Source: Paracraurococcus sp042666655
GTDB lineage: Bacteria; Pseudomonadota; Alphaproteobacteria; Acetobacterales; Acetobacteraceae
Direction: 5' to 3'
Assembly: GCF_042666655.1 (NCBI RefSeq)
Contig: NZ_JBHTDE010000003.1
Coordinates: forward strand, 558,001 to 622,000
DNA: 64,000 bases
Shown here: piece after piece, positions 17,881 to 26,118 of the stretch
How positions within the stretch are numbered: the first letter of the stretch is position 1
Layout of the letters: the number at the start of each line of letters is the position of its first letter
The notes under the pieces: generated by a model
What the model was told of the DNA's origin: nothing
The model's input: only the letters and a program-made list of their open reading frames with translations
Databases searched by the model: none
Position numbers and translations under genes: made by a program

Positions 17881-18300
17881 TCAGCAGCAGTCCCCGTGGG
17901 GGCTTGCCGCGTCGGCCGCGGCAAAGGCGCGGCCGGTGTCCTGCAGCGCCGCAGTGGCCTCCATCCAGGCATCGAGCGCGACGCGGAAGGCCGCCCGCCC
18001 GGCCTCGGTCAGCGCATAGACCCGGCGCTGGCGGCCCTGGACCACCTCCTCGGCCACGGTGACGAAGCCGCCGGCCTCGAATTCCCGCAGCACGGGGTAG
18101 ATGGTGCCTTCGGTGGGGGAACAGCAGCCGCGCGTGGTGTGGTCCACCGCCCGGGCGACCTCGTAGCCATGCATCGGCCCGTCGTGCAGGACGCGCAGGA
18201 TGAAGAACTTGGACAGCCCCATCTTGATGGTGCCGGCCCAGTAGTCACGGGCGGCATAGTCCACGCGGGGCGGGATGCGGGCGAGAGCCGGGATCGACAT
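17881..18300 (-). CDS. PadR-family regulator with vicinal cysteine pairs
   Basis: A 139-residue PadR winged-helix protein (FFILRVLHDGPMHGYEVAR, then TEGTIYPVLREFE, then a C-terminal helical dimer arm). Two cysteine pairs are seen: C59-C60 inside the DNA-binding domain (TRGCCSPTEG) and C138-C139 at the very end (GDCC). Ordinary PadR proteins do not have these, so a metalloid- or thiol-sensing role is possible. The start at 18300 gives a 26-residue extension; M27 (MGLSKFFIL) would match the usual PadR start. It lies just upstream of the cysteine-tailed flavoprotein and behind a perfect inverted repeat. Confidence 0.85.
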   Translation of the reverse strand: MSIPALARIPPRVDYAARDYWAGTIKMGLSKFFILRVLHDGPMHGYEVARAVDHTTRGCCSPTEGTIYPVLREFEAGGFVTVAEEVVQGRQRRVYALTEAGRAAFRVALDAWMEATAALQDTGRAFAAADAASPHGDCC

Positions 18301-18316
18301 GAGAGCCGAAGCTATA

Positions 18317-18339
18317 CCTTGATGGTCGATGCATCAAGG
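18317..18339. promoter_or_regulatory. Inverted repeat in the padR promoter, candidate PadR operator
   Basis: CCTTGATG, seven bases, then CATCAAGG: perfect 8-bp arms starting 17 bp upstream of the PadR start. A TATACC lies at the left edge. Autoregulation is the usual arrangement for PadR proteins; binding here is inferred. Confidence 0.65.
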
Positions 18340-18450
18340 CCCATCCCGTGCCCGGCCACGCTGCGAGGATCATGGTGACCGGGAGGCGCCACGCCGCCGT
18401 CGCACCCCTGGCGCCCACGCCCTGGGACGCCAGCGTGCCGGTCCGGTTGC

Positions 18451-19308
18451 CTAATCGACCCCGACGGCGCCCGGCCCCGGACCGCGGAAGGCATAGCGCA
18501 GCCCCACCAGCAGGGCGTGGTTGCGGTTGGTGGTGTCGACCCGCGCGTCGCGGAAACCGGCACGGCCGAATCTGGCGCCGTGTTCCACCTGCTGGTCCAG
18601 CACCGCGAAGTAGCGATACTCGGACGTCAGCGACAGGCCGCGGGCGATGCCGGACAGGTCCCATGCCAGCCCGAGGATCGCCTGATAGGCGAAGCGCCCG
18701 TCGACGCCATAGGTCATCGACCCGTCATTGCCGCTGCGCGCCGTGATCCGGTCGTAGGACGACCAGGCATAGCCGCCGCCCAGCCCGGCATAGGGCGTCA
18801 CCGGCACCCCGACCCGCCAGCCCAGCCGGTGGAAGTCGTAGAAGGCATTCGCCATGACGGCATGGGTGCTGGCCTCGCCCGACAGCGTCGGATGTGCCGG
18901 GTAGCCTGCGACCGAAACCGCATCGACGTCGCTGCTGCGGTAGCCGAATTCGACCTCGGCGCGCAGCCCGTTGCCGAAACCCCAGCCGAGGCTGCCGACC
19001 GCCACTGGGCCGGCCCCGGCGAAGCCCAGCTTGCCGGTCGTGCCGAGCCCCATGGCGCGGGCGGTGTCGGCGCCGGCGCCCTGCAAGGTCAGGTCCGCAT
19101 CCTGCCGCCAGTTCGCCCCGGCGGCGGCGGCGATATAGAAGCCGCTGGTCGGGGCGGTGCCGAGCCGGACGCCATCGGTCCGCGCCGCACCGGTTCCGGC
19201 TGCGATGATCGTAGCGTCGTCGGTCTGGCCGTTGGCCGCACCGGTTGCCGCCATCAGGCTCAGGCTGCCCAGAAACCCGACATGCAGCACGGTCTTCGTG
19301 AAGGTCAT
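18451..19308 (-). CDS. Outer-membrane beta-barrel protein (porin / OmpA-like family)
   Basis: A 285-residue secreted protein with a signal peptide (hydrophobic VGFLGSLSLMAATGAANG). It is followed by Gly/aromatic-rich alternating strands such as GFYIAAAAGANW and LTSEYRYFAVLDQ, and it ends in a strand-like LLVGLRYAFRG. This is the layout of an eight-stranded outer-membrane barrel of the OmpA/Omp25/P44 type. No OmpA peptidoglycan domain is present. Its role (structure, adhesion, porin) is unknown. The upstream region is unusually AT-rich, with a long inverted repeat. Confidence 0.75.
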   Translation of the reverse strand: MTFTKTVLHVGFLGSLSLMAATGAANGQTDDATIIAAGTGAARTDGVRLGTAPTSGFYIAAAAGANWRQDADLTLQGAGADTARAMGLGTTGKLGFAGAGPVAVGSLGWGFGNGLRAEVEFGYRSSDVDAVSVAGYPAHPTLSGEASTHAVMANAFYDFHRLGWRVGVPVTPYAGLGGGYAWSSYDRITARSGNDGSMTYGVDGRFAYQAILGLAWDLSGIARGLSLTSEYRYFAVLDQQVEHGARFGRAGFRDARVDTTNRNHALLVGLRYAFRGPGPGAVGVD

Positions 19309-19702
19309 TCGTTCGTCCGCGTGATGGTCGCGCGGAGAGAACGGCTCGCTCCGCTGCGGACGACCCTATAAAAGCGATCCAGCTGCCGCCCTTCACGTGT
19401 ATCTGTAACGATCGATACTCAGCCGATCGTTATTTATGTAGGATATTTACGTCACAATAAATGCTGGAATAAACAATAGGTACTATTTATACTTTTGTTA
19501 TTCTATTTAAGGTTGATGGCCATCTTCAACGCCGTGCTGTTGCGGGGCGTAGCCCGGTCGATGGGGCGCACGCCCTCGCCATGCGGGGCGGCCACGGCAC
19601 TGCCATGCGTCCGGTGGCGTGCGCCAGCGCCGCCGCACCCACGGCCCCGAACGCCGTGCCCCGAACCTGGCCTGATTCCGGCACATTCTACGTCCCGGCG
19701 TC
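19309..19702. other. Intergenic region with an AT-rich promoter island
   Basis: This 394-bp gap separates the outer-membrane gene from the lipid kinase; both are on the minus strand. Roughly 19400 to 19515 is strikingly AT-rich against a GC-rich background. It contains a 27-bp inverted repeat and several TATA-like stretches (for example TATACT at 19488 on the plus strand). Closer to the barrel gene, CTATAAAAG at 19367 could be a minus-strand -10 region. I see no credible gene. Confidence 0.6.
19406..19432. promoter_or_regulatory. Perfect 9-bp inverted repeat upstream of the outer-membrane protein gene
   Basis: TAACGATCG, nine bases, CGATCGTTA: perfect arms, 98 bp upstream of the barrel gene start. 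It could be an operator for an unidentified regulator. The T-rich sequence beyond the right arm would also allow a terminator for plus-strand transcription, but no plus-strand gene ends here. Confidence 0.55.
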
Positions 19703-20593
19703 TCAGGCGGCCGGCAGCATGACCGCCAAGGGCCCGGGCGCGTCCTCTACTACCACCGGCAGCAGCCCCGCGGGGTCGCCATCCGCCTGGATCGGCACGG
19801 CCGCACCGCGCAGTTCCACCCGCCGCGCCCAGCGCAGCTCCACCCCCGGCAGCCGCGGCAGCAGGTCGAGCGGCAGCGCCGCCCCGTACAGCGCCGCCCG
19901 CAGCGGCCCCGCGCTGCGAAACAGCGCCACCTGGAAGCCCGCCTCGCCCGGCCGCGCCGCCGGCGCCAGCAAGTGCCGCCCGGCATAGAGCCGGCCTTTG
20001 GAGACGATGGCGCTCGTCACCTCCAGCGTCTCCTCATCCAGCACCGCGGCGAAGCGCGGGAAGCGGTAGCGCCCAAGCTCCCGCAGCCCCTGCAGCACAT
20101 AGGCGCCGCGGCCGAGCCGCCGCTTGAGCCGGAGGTCGAGCCGCGCCACCACCTGCGCGTCGAAGCCGGCGCCGAGCATCTGCACGAAAAGCCGCGCGGT
20201 GCCGTCGCCGAAGCGGGCCAGGCCGGGCCGCAGCAGCACCGTGCGGCCCTGCGCCAGCACCGCGGCCGCGGCTTCCGGCTGCGGCGGCAGGCCGAGTTCC
20301 CAGGCCAGCACGTTGGCGGTGCCGAAGGGCAGGATGCCGAGCCGCGCCGCCGACCCGGCGAGGCCTGCCGCCACCTCGGCGATCGTCCCGTCGCCGCCGG
20401 CGGCGACCACGAGCGGCACGCCATCCCCCGCGGCCTGTCGTGCCAGCAGCGTCGCATGGCCGGGGTGCAGGGTCTCCGCCACGCGGGCGACGACGCCGGC
20501 CTCGGCCAGCGTGCCGAGCGCGCGGGCCAGCCGGCGGCGGCGACGCGCCCCGGCGGCGGGGTTGAAGACGATGAGCATGCGCTTCCTGGCCAT
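19703..20593 (-). CDS. Diacylglycerol / lipid kinase family protein (YegS-like)
   Basis: A 296-residue protein of the DAGK catalytic family, which phosphorylates lipid hydroxyls such as diacylglycerol or phosphatidylglycerol on the inner membrane. Seen are VFNPAAG at the N-terminus, the nucleotide-binding GGDGT at residues 66 to 70, and GILPFGTANVLAWELG. The ATG at 20593 lacks a Shine-Dalgarno. The ATG at 20578 (291 residues) has AGGAAG at good spacing and may be the true start. It is divergent from the LpxH-like phosphatase. Confidence 0.85.
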   Translation of the reverse strand: MARKRMLIVFNPAAGARRRRRLARALGTLAEAGVVARVAETLHPGHATLLARQAAGDGVPLVVAAGGDGTIAEVAAGLAGSAARLGILPFGTANVLAWELGLPPQPEAAAAVLAQGRTVLLRPGLARFGDGTARLFVQMLGAGFDAQVVARLDLRLKRRLGRGAYVLQGLRELGRYRFPRFAAVLDEETLEVTSAIVSKGRLYAGRHLLAPAARPGEAGFQVALFRSAGPLRAALYGAALPLDLLPRLPGVELRWARRVELRGAAVPIQADGDPAGLLPVVVEDAPGPLAVMLPAA

Positions 20594-20846
20594 TCGGGGA
20601 ACAGGCCCGGCGACGAGTCGCCCACCGGGACAGAACGTGACCTAACTGGGTAACGACCGAGACAGGGGCAGGACATTTGCGTGGCAGCCGCATGACAATT
20701 GCTGCCGGAACGGCGGAGCCGAGGCGGCGTCACGCAAGATTCACGACGCAGCCCGTCACCCTGCGTTACTGGCACCGCATGCGCCGGCCAGCGAATCGCC
20801 ATGGTTTTCCGGCCGCGGCGAGGCCGGAGTCCGAAGGTCAGCGACG

Positions 20847-21656
20847 ATGCAGAGCACGGATCAGAAGCGCCGTTACCGCACGATCTTCCTGTCGGACGTG
20901 CATCTCGGCACCCGCGGCTGCCGGGCGGATTTCCTGCTCGACTTCCTCCGCCGGACGGACTGCGAGCAGCTTTTCCTGGTCGGCGACATCATCGACGGCT
21001 GGCGGTTGCGCAAGTCCTGGTACTGGAGCCGCGAATTCGACGAGGTGCTGCGCGAGATCCTCGCCATGGCGCGGCGCGGCGTCGGGGTCACCTACATCCC
21101 CGGCAACCACGACGAGATGTTCCGCGACTGGCTGGGCCTGGGCTTCGAGGTCGCCGGGGTGCGGATGGCGCGCGACGCGGTGCACGAGGGCGCCGATGGC
21201 CGCCGCTACCTGGTGATCCACGGCGACGAGTTCGACGGCGTCATCCGCTATGCCAAGGTGCTCGCCCATCTCGGCGACTGGGCCTATGACTGGGCGCTGA
21301 CGGTGAACCGCGTCTTCAACAGCGCCCGGCGCCGGCTCGGCTACCCGTACTGGTCGCTATCGCAATGGCTGAAGCGCCAGGTGAAGGGCGCGGTGAAGGC
21401 CATCGACCGCTTCGAGGTCGCGCTGGCCGGCGAGGCCCGCCGCCGCGGCCTGGACGGCGTGATCTGCGGCCATATCCACCATGCCGAGATGCGCATGGTG
21501 CAGGGCGTGCTCTACATGAACGACGGCGACTGGGTGGAAAGCTGCACCGCGCTGGTGGAGCACGCCGATGGCCGGTTCGAACTGGTCGACTGGGCGGCGG
21601 AGAACCGGCTGTCCTTCTGGACCCGGCTGGAACGGCCTGCCGTGGCGGCGGCCTGA
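20847..21656 (+). CDS. Metallophosphoesterase, UDP-2,3-diacylglucosamine diphosphatase-like
   Basis: A 269-residue calcineurin-fold phosphatase with the full metal-binding set: SDVHLG (D17, H19), VGDIIDGW, PGNHDE, VIHGDEFD and CGHIHHAE. This is the pattern of LpxH-type enzymes, which cleave UDP-2,3-diacylglucosamine in lipid A synthesis. Many alphaproteobacteria use LpxI for that step, so this protein may act on another nucleotide-lipid or phosphate substrate. It leads a plus-strand group of envelope lipid genes, 127 bp before a glycosyltransferase. Confidence 0.8.
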   Translation: MQSTDQKRRYRTIFLSDVHLGTRGCRADFLLDFLRRTDCEQLFLVGDIIDGWRLRKSWYWSREFDEVLREILAMARRGVGVTYIPGNHDEMFRDWLGLGFEVAGVRMARDAVHEGADGRRYLVIHGDEFDGVIRYAKVLAHLGDWAYDWALTVNRVFNSARRRLGYPYWSLSQWLKRQVKGAVKAIDRFEVALAGEARRRGLDGVICGHIHHAEMRMVQGVLYMNDGDWVESCTALVEHADGRFELVDWAAENRLSFWTRLERPAVAAA

Positions 21657-21783
21657 ATTCGTGCGGCGGGGCGCCCGCCGGTGCCGGCGGGTTGGGCCGC
21701 GTCCCGGTGCGTCCGCCGCCTATCCTTCAGGCGGATCCGATGTCCTCAACTTGTTCTGAGCGGGCTGCGGCCCGGGAGATTCG

Positions 21784-22863
21784 ATGGTCCTCGACCTGGA
21801 TGCCGTGCCGGCTGACCCGATCCTCGACGGCGCGGTCACGGTGCTGCCGGATACCGACATGCTGCGGCTGCTGATCGTCACCGATGCCTGGGTTCCGCAG
21901 GTGAACGGCGTGGTGCGCACCCTGGCCACCGTCGCCGGGCGGCTGCGGGCGTTGGGCGACACGATCGAGGTGATCGGCCCCGATCGCTTCCGCACCCTGC
22001 CGATGCCCGGCTACCCGGAAATCCGCCTGGCGTTGCGGCCGGCCCGCGCGCTGCGGGCGATGGTCGATGCCTACCGGCCGAGCGCGGTGCATATCGCCAC
22101 CGAAGGCCCCCTGGGGCTGGCGATGCGGGCGCTCTGCCTGAAGCGGTGCTGGCCCTTCACCACCAGCTTCCACACCAAATTCCCGGAATACCTGCAGGCC
22201 CGCACCGGCCTGCCGCCGCGCTTCGCCTGGGCCTGGCTGCGCCGCTTCCATGAGGCCGGCCGCGGCACCTTCGCGGCCACCCCCTCGCTGCGGGCCGAAT
22301 TGGCCGCGCGGGGCTTCACCAGGATCCGCCCCTGGACCCGCGGCGTCGACCTCGATCAGTTCCGCCTCGAACCGCGCGAAGACTGGGCCGGCCTGCCGCG
22401 CCCGGTCTTCCTCTATGCCGGCCGCGTCGCGGTCGAGAAGAACATCGAGGCCTTCCTGGCGCTCGACCTGCCGGGATCGAAGGTGGTGGTGGGCGACGGG
22501 CCGCAGCGGGCGGCCCTCGCCCGGCGCTTCCCCGCGGCGCATTTCGCCGGCTGGAAGCAGGGCGCCGACCTGGCGCGCTGCTATGCCGGCGCCGATGTCT
22601 CGGTCTTCCCGTCGCGGACCGACACCTTCGGCCTGGTGATCCTGGAGGCGATGGCCTGCGGCACCCCGGTCGCGGCCTTCCCGGTCACCGGGCCGCTGGA
22701 CGTCATCCCTGGCTCCGGTGCCGGGGTGGTGGATGCCGACCTGCGCCGTGCGGCGCTGGCGGCCCTGGCCTGCGACCGGGCGGCGGCGCGGCGGCATGCC
22801 GAGCGCTATTCCTGGGAGGCCTGCGCCGCCAGCTTCCGCCGCCAGCTCGTGCCGATCGGCTAG
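21784..22863 (+). CDS. Glycosyltransferase family 4 (GT-B) protein
   Basis: A 359-residue GT-B glycosyltransferase. N-terminal VTDAWVPQVNGVVRTL and the C-terminal donor-site FPSRTDTFGLVILEAMACG, with the E-x7-E pattern, are typical of GT4 enzymes such as sulfoquinovosyl or mannosyl lipid transferases. GGGAG precedes the ATG at 21784. The pairing with a metallophosphoesterase is common in alphaproteobacteria and suggests glycolipid synthesis. Acceptor and sugar are not known. Confidence 0.85.
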   Translation: MVLDLDAVPADPILDGAVTVLPDTDMLRLLIVTDAWVPQVNGVVRTLATVAGRLRALGDTIEVIGPDRFRTLPMPGYPEIRLALRPARALRAMVDAYRPSAVHIATEGPLGLAMRALCLKRCWPFTTSFHTKFPEYLQARTGLPPRFAWAWLRRFHEAGRGTFAATPSLRAELAARGFTRIRPWTRGVDLDQFRLEPREDWAGLPRPVFLYAGRVAVEKNIEAFLALDLPGSKVVVGDGPQRAALARRFPAAHFAGWKQGADLARCYAGADVSVFPSRTDTFGLVILEAMACGTPVAAFPVTGPLDVIPGSGAGVVDADLRRAALAALACDRAAARRHAERYSWEACAASFRRQLVPIG

Positions 22864-22926
22864 CCGCCGCCTGTTCCCGCGCGCCCGGGCATGCTACCCG
22901 GCGCTCCTCGATATGCGCGCGCATCC

Positions 22927-23649
22927 ATGTTCCGGCGGCTGATCCGCTCCGCCGCCGCCCAGGCGGCCTTCGCCTGGGCGCTTGGCCTGTACCTGGCCTG
23001 CGTCTACCGCACCACGCGCTGGACTCTGCTGGGCGAGGCGCCGCTGCGCGCCGCCTTCCAGGGTCCGGACGGTGTCCCGCGCAGCGTCATCGCCGCCTTC
23101 TGGCACGAGCGCCTGCCGATGATGCCGATGCTGTGGCGGCAGGCCCGCGCCCGGCTGCCGGAGATGGCCGGGATGCGGGCGCATGTCCTGGTCTCCCGCC
23201 ACCGCGACGGCCGCTTCATCGGCGAGGTGGTGCGCCGCTTCGACCTCGACATGGTGCATGCCTCGACCAGCCGGGGCGGCGCTACGGGGATGCGGGTGCT
23301 GCTGCGCATGCTGGCGCAGGGCGACATGGTGGCGATCACCCCGGACGGGCCGCGCGGGCCGCGCCGGGTCGCCGCCCCCGGCGTGGCGCAGCTTGCCGCC
23401 GTCTCCGGCCTGCCGGTGCTGCCCTGCGCCGCCCGCACCACGCACGCGCGCGTCCTGCCGAGCTGGGACCGCATGGTGCTGCCGCTGCCCTTCGGCCGCG
23501 GGGTGATGGTGGTGCGGCCGGCGGTGCCGGTCGACCGCGCCGATCCGCTGGCCGCCATCCCCGCCATCGAGGCCGGGCTGACCGCCGCCTGCGAGGCCGC
23601 CGATGCCTGGGTCGCGGCACCCGCTGCCGCCCGCGCCGGGATGTCATGA
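22927..23649 (+). CDS. DUF374-family lysophospholipid-type acyltransferase
   Basis: A 240-residue protein of the DUF374 acyltransferase family (PlsC fold) with FWHERLPMMPML as the catalytic His region and ITPDGPRGPRR downstream. It is predicted to act on lipid A or phospholipid at the inner membrane. I chose the ATG at 22927 (MFRRLIRSAAAQ) over 22891 because it matches the usual start of the family. It overlaps waaA by four bases (ATGA), the common order in alphaproteobacteria. Confidence 0.85.
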   Translation: MFRRLIRSAAAQAAFAWALGLYLACVYRTTRWTLLGEAPLRAAFQGPDGVPRSVIAAFWHERLPMMPMLWRQARARLPEMAGMRAHVLVSRHRDGRFIGEVVRRFDLDMVHASTSRGGATGMRVLLRMLAQGDMVAITPDGPRGPRRVAAPGVAQLAAVSGLPVLPCAARTTHARVLPSWDRMVLPLPFGRGVMVVRPAVPVDRADPLAAIPAIEAGLTAACEAADAWVAAPAAARAGMS

Positions 23650-24980
23650 GCGCCGGCCTCGCCCTCTGGCGGCTGGCCGCCGGCGCCGCGGCGCCGCTGC
23701 TGCCGCTGCATCTCCGCCGGCGGGCGCGTTTCGGCAAGGAGATCGCCGCCCGGCTGGGAGAACGCCGCGGCGAGGGGGCCGCCCGGCCGCCCGGGCGGGT
23801 GCTCTGGCTGCATGCCGCCAGCGTCGGCGAGACGCTCTCGGTCATCCCGCTGCTGGAGGCATTGGCGACCCGCGCCCCCGACCTGACCCTGCTGGTCACC
23901 ACCGGCACCGTCACCGCCGCCGGGGTGCTGGCGCAGCGGCTGCCGGGCGGGCTCGGCGGCCGGCTGCTGCACCGTTTCGTGCCGCTGGACGTGCCGCGCT
24001 GGGTGACGCGCTTCCTCGATGGCTGGCGGCCGGATTGCGCGGTGCTGGTGGAATCCGAGCTCTGGCCGAACCTGATCGCCGCCGTGACGGCGCGCGGTGT
24101 GCCGCTGGCGCTGGTGAATGCCCGCTTCAGCGCCCGCTCCGCCCGGCGCTGGCGGCTGCTGGCGCCGGGGCTTGGCCGGCGGCTGCTGGGCGCCTTCCGG
24201 CTGGTCACGGCACAATCCGCGGCGGATGCCGAACGGCTGCGCGCCCTGGGGGCGGCCGAGGTGCTGACGCCGGGCAACCTGAAGGACGCCGCGCCGCCCT
24301 TGCCCGCCGATGTCGCCGCGCTGACGGCGCTGCGCGGGGCGATCGGCGACCGGCCGGTCCTCCTCGCCGCCAGTACCCAGCCGGGGGAGGAGGCGATCAT
24401 CGCCGCCGCCCATCGGCTGTTGGCCATCGGGCATCCCGGACTGCTGACCATCATCGTGCCGCGCCATCCGGAACGCGGCGCCGCAATTGCCGTCGACATG
24501 GCGCCGCTGCCGGTGGCCCGCCGTGCGGCAGGCGCCCTGCCGGGGCCGGAGACCGCGATTTATCTGGCGGACACGCTGGGCGAGCTCGGCCTGTTCTATC
24601 GGCTGGCCAGGGTCTGCCTGGTCGGCGGCTCGCTGGTGCCGCATGGCGGGCAGAACCCGCGCGAGCCGGCCCGGCTCGGCTGCCCCATCCTGCTCGGCCC
24701 GCATACCCACAATTTCGAGGAGCCGGTCGCCCGGCTGCTGGCCGCCGGCGGCGCCACCCGGACCGCCGCCGATCCGGTGGCGCTGGCGGCTGCGGCCGGG
24801 GGCGTGCTATCGAATCCTAACCGCGGACGAGCCATGGCGAATGCCGCCGCCGCGGCCCTTGCGGCGGAGGCCGGGTTGCCGGACCGCCTCGCAGGTTTGC
24901 TGATCGGGCTTCTCCCCGGCGCCGGGCCAGGGGACGGACCCATGGATGGAGCCACGCCGCCCGCGACGGGGCCGGCCTGA
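23646..24980 (+). CDS. waaA: 3-deoxy-D-manno-octulosonic acid (Kdo) transferase
   Basis: A 444-residue GT30 enzyme that adds Kdo from CMP-Kdo to lipid IVA at the inner membrane. Seen are LWLHAASVGETLS, with the catalytic-base glutamate E62, then VESELWPNL, VNARFSARS and the C-terminal GGSLVPHGGQNPREPA with the donor-binding region. It is slightly longer than usual (about 420) because of a Pro/Gly-rich tail. Its start overlaps the DUF374 gene. It is followed by lpxK, so this is the lipid A and inner-core block. Confidence 0.94.
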   Translation: MSAGLALWRLAAGAAAPLLPLHLRRRARFGKEIAARLGERRGEGAARPPGRVLWLHAASVGETLSVIPLLEALATRAPDLTLLVTTGTVTAAGVLAQRLPGGLGGRLLHRFVPLDVPRWVTRFLDGWRPDCAVLVESELWPNLIAAVTARGVPLALVNARFSARSARRWRLLAPGLGRRLLGAFRLVTAQSAADAERLRALGAAEVLTPGNLKDAAPPLPADVAALTALRGAIGDRPVLLAASTQPGEEAIIAAAHRLLAIGHPGLLTIIVPRHPERGAAIAVDMAPLPVARRAAGALPGPETAIYLADTLGELGLFYRLARVCLVGGSLVPHGGQNPREPARLGCPILLGPHTHNFEEPVARLLAAGGATRTAADPVALAAAAGGVLSNPNRGRAMANAAAAALAAEAGLPDRLAGLLIGLLPGAGPGDGPMDGATPPATGPA

Positions 24981-25118
24981 GGCCGGGCCGGCCAACCCTG
25001 CCGGGTCGGGTGCGTTGAGCAGCGGATCCAGGCTGGGGATCGACGCGGCCCGTGCCGGTGGGGCAGCGAACACCTTCGGGGTGGATGACGGGATGAACCA
25101 AGGATTGGTCGAAGCCTG

Positions 25119-26108
25119 ATGCGTGCTCCCGAATTCTGGACCGGCGACGGCGGAGGGCTGTTCCCGTTTCTCCTGGCCCCGGCCGCCGCGATCTATGCCG
25201 CCGTCACCGCGCGGCGCATGCGGCGGCAGGGCTGGACCGCGCCGGTCCCGGTGATCTGCTGCGGCAATGCCACCGCCGGCGGCTCGGGCAAGACCACGGT
25301 CGCGCTCGACCTCGGCCAGCGGCTGGCCAACCGCGGCGTCGGCATCCATTTCCTGTTGCGTGGCTATGGCGGGACCCTGAAGGGTCCGGCGCGGGTCGAC
25401 CCGCAGGTGCATGACAGCGAGGCGGTGGGCGACGAGGCGCTGCTGCTGGCGGCCGAGCGCCCGGCCTGGATTTCCGGCGACCGCGCCGCCGGCGCCCGCG
25501 CCATGGTCGCCGGCGGGGCGCAATGCATCGTCATGGATGACGGGCTGCAGAACCCGACGCTGGAGAAGGACCTTTCGCTGCTGATCATCGACGGCAGCTA
25601 CGGCTTCGGCAACGGCCGGATCATCCCCGCCGGGCCGCTGCGGGAGATGCCGGAGGCCGCCGCCGCCCGCTGCCGCGCCGCGGTCCTGATCGGGGAGGAC
25701 GAGTGCGGCGCCCTTGCCCGGCTGCCGTCCCGCCTGCCGGTCCTGCGGGCCAGGCTGGCGCCGGGGCCGGAGGCGGAATTGCTGGCGGGTCAGCCGGTCT
25801 ATGCCTTCTGCGGCATCGGCAACCCACGCAAATTCTTCGCCACCTTGCAGGAGGCCGGGGCGGTGCTGGCCGGGCGGATGCCCTTCGCCGACCATTATCC
25901 CTTCGACGAGGGCGACATGCGTGACCTGCTGGCCGAGGCCGAGCGGCTGCGCGCCATCCCGGTCACCACGCGCAAGGACTTCGTCCGCATCCCGGCCGCC
26001 TTCCGCAGCCGCGTCACCGTGGTGACGGTGAAGCTGGTCTGGGACGACCCGGCGGGGATCGAGGGGCTGCTCGACCCCTTGGCGCAGCGGGTGCCCATCC
26101 CGGCGTGA
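25119..26108 (+). CDS. lpxK: Tetraacyldisaccharide 4'-kinase LpxK
   Basis: A 329-residue kinase that phosphorylates the 4' position of the lipid A disaccharide. It has an N-terminal membrane-associated segment (FPFLLAPAAAIYAAV), a Walker A loop in GNATAGGSGKTT (residues 49 to 60) and the catalytic-site MDDGLQNP. It follows waaA by 138 bp and precedes an LpxL-like acyltransferase by ten bases. The gap from waaA shows no further gene, only an eight-residue frame overlapping the start. Confidence 0.94.
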   Translation: MRAPEFWTGDGGGLFPFLLAPAAAIYAAVTARRMRRQGWTAPVPVICCGNATAGGSGKTTVALDLGQRLANRGVGIHFLLRGYGGTLKGPARVDPQVHDSEAVGDEALLLAAERPAWISGDRAAGARAMVAGGAQCIVMDDGLQNPTLEKDLSLLIIDGSYGFGNGRIIPAGPLREMPEAAAARCRAAVLIGEDECGALARLPSRLPVLRARLAPGPEAELLAGQPVYAFCGIGNPRKFFATLQEAGAVLAGRMPFADHYPFDEGDMRDLLAEAERLRAIPVTTRKDFVRIPAAFRSRVTVVTVKLVWDDPAGIEGLLDPLAQRVPIPA

Positions 26109-26118
26109 AAGCCTGGGC

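Noticed and set aside
19495..19722. A 75-residue plus-strand frame in the AT-rich gap, near a TATACT box
   Set aside because: Non-ATG start, Pro/Arg-rich translation, no Shine-Dalgarno, and it runs into the end of the lipid kinase.
24981..25118. Possible small gene between waaA and lpxK
   Set aside because: Only an eight-residue plus-strand frame overlaps the lpxK start, and the minus-strand frame has no start codon. I see no supported gene.
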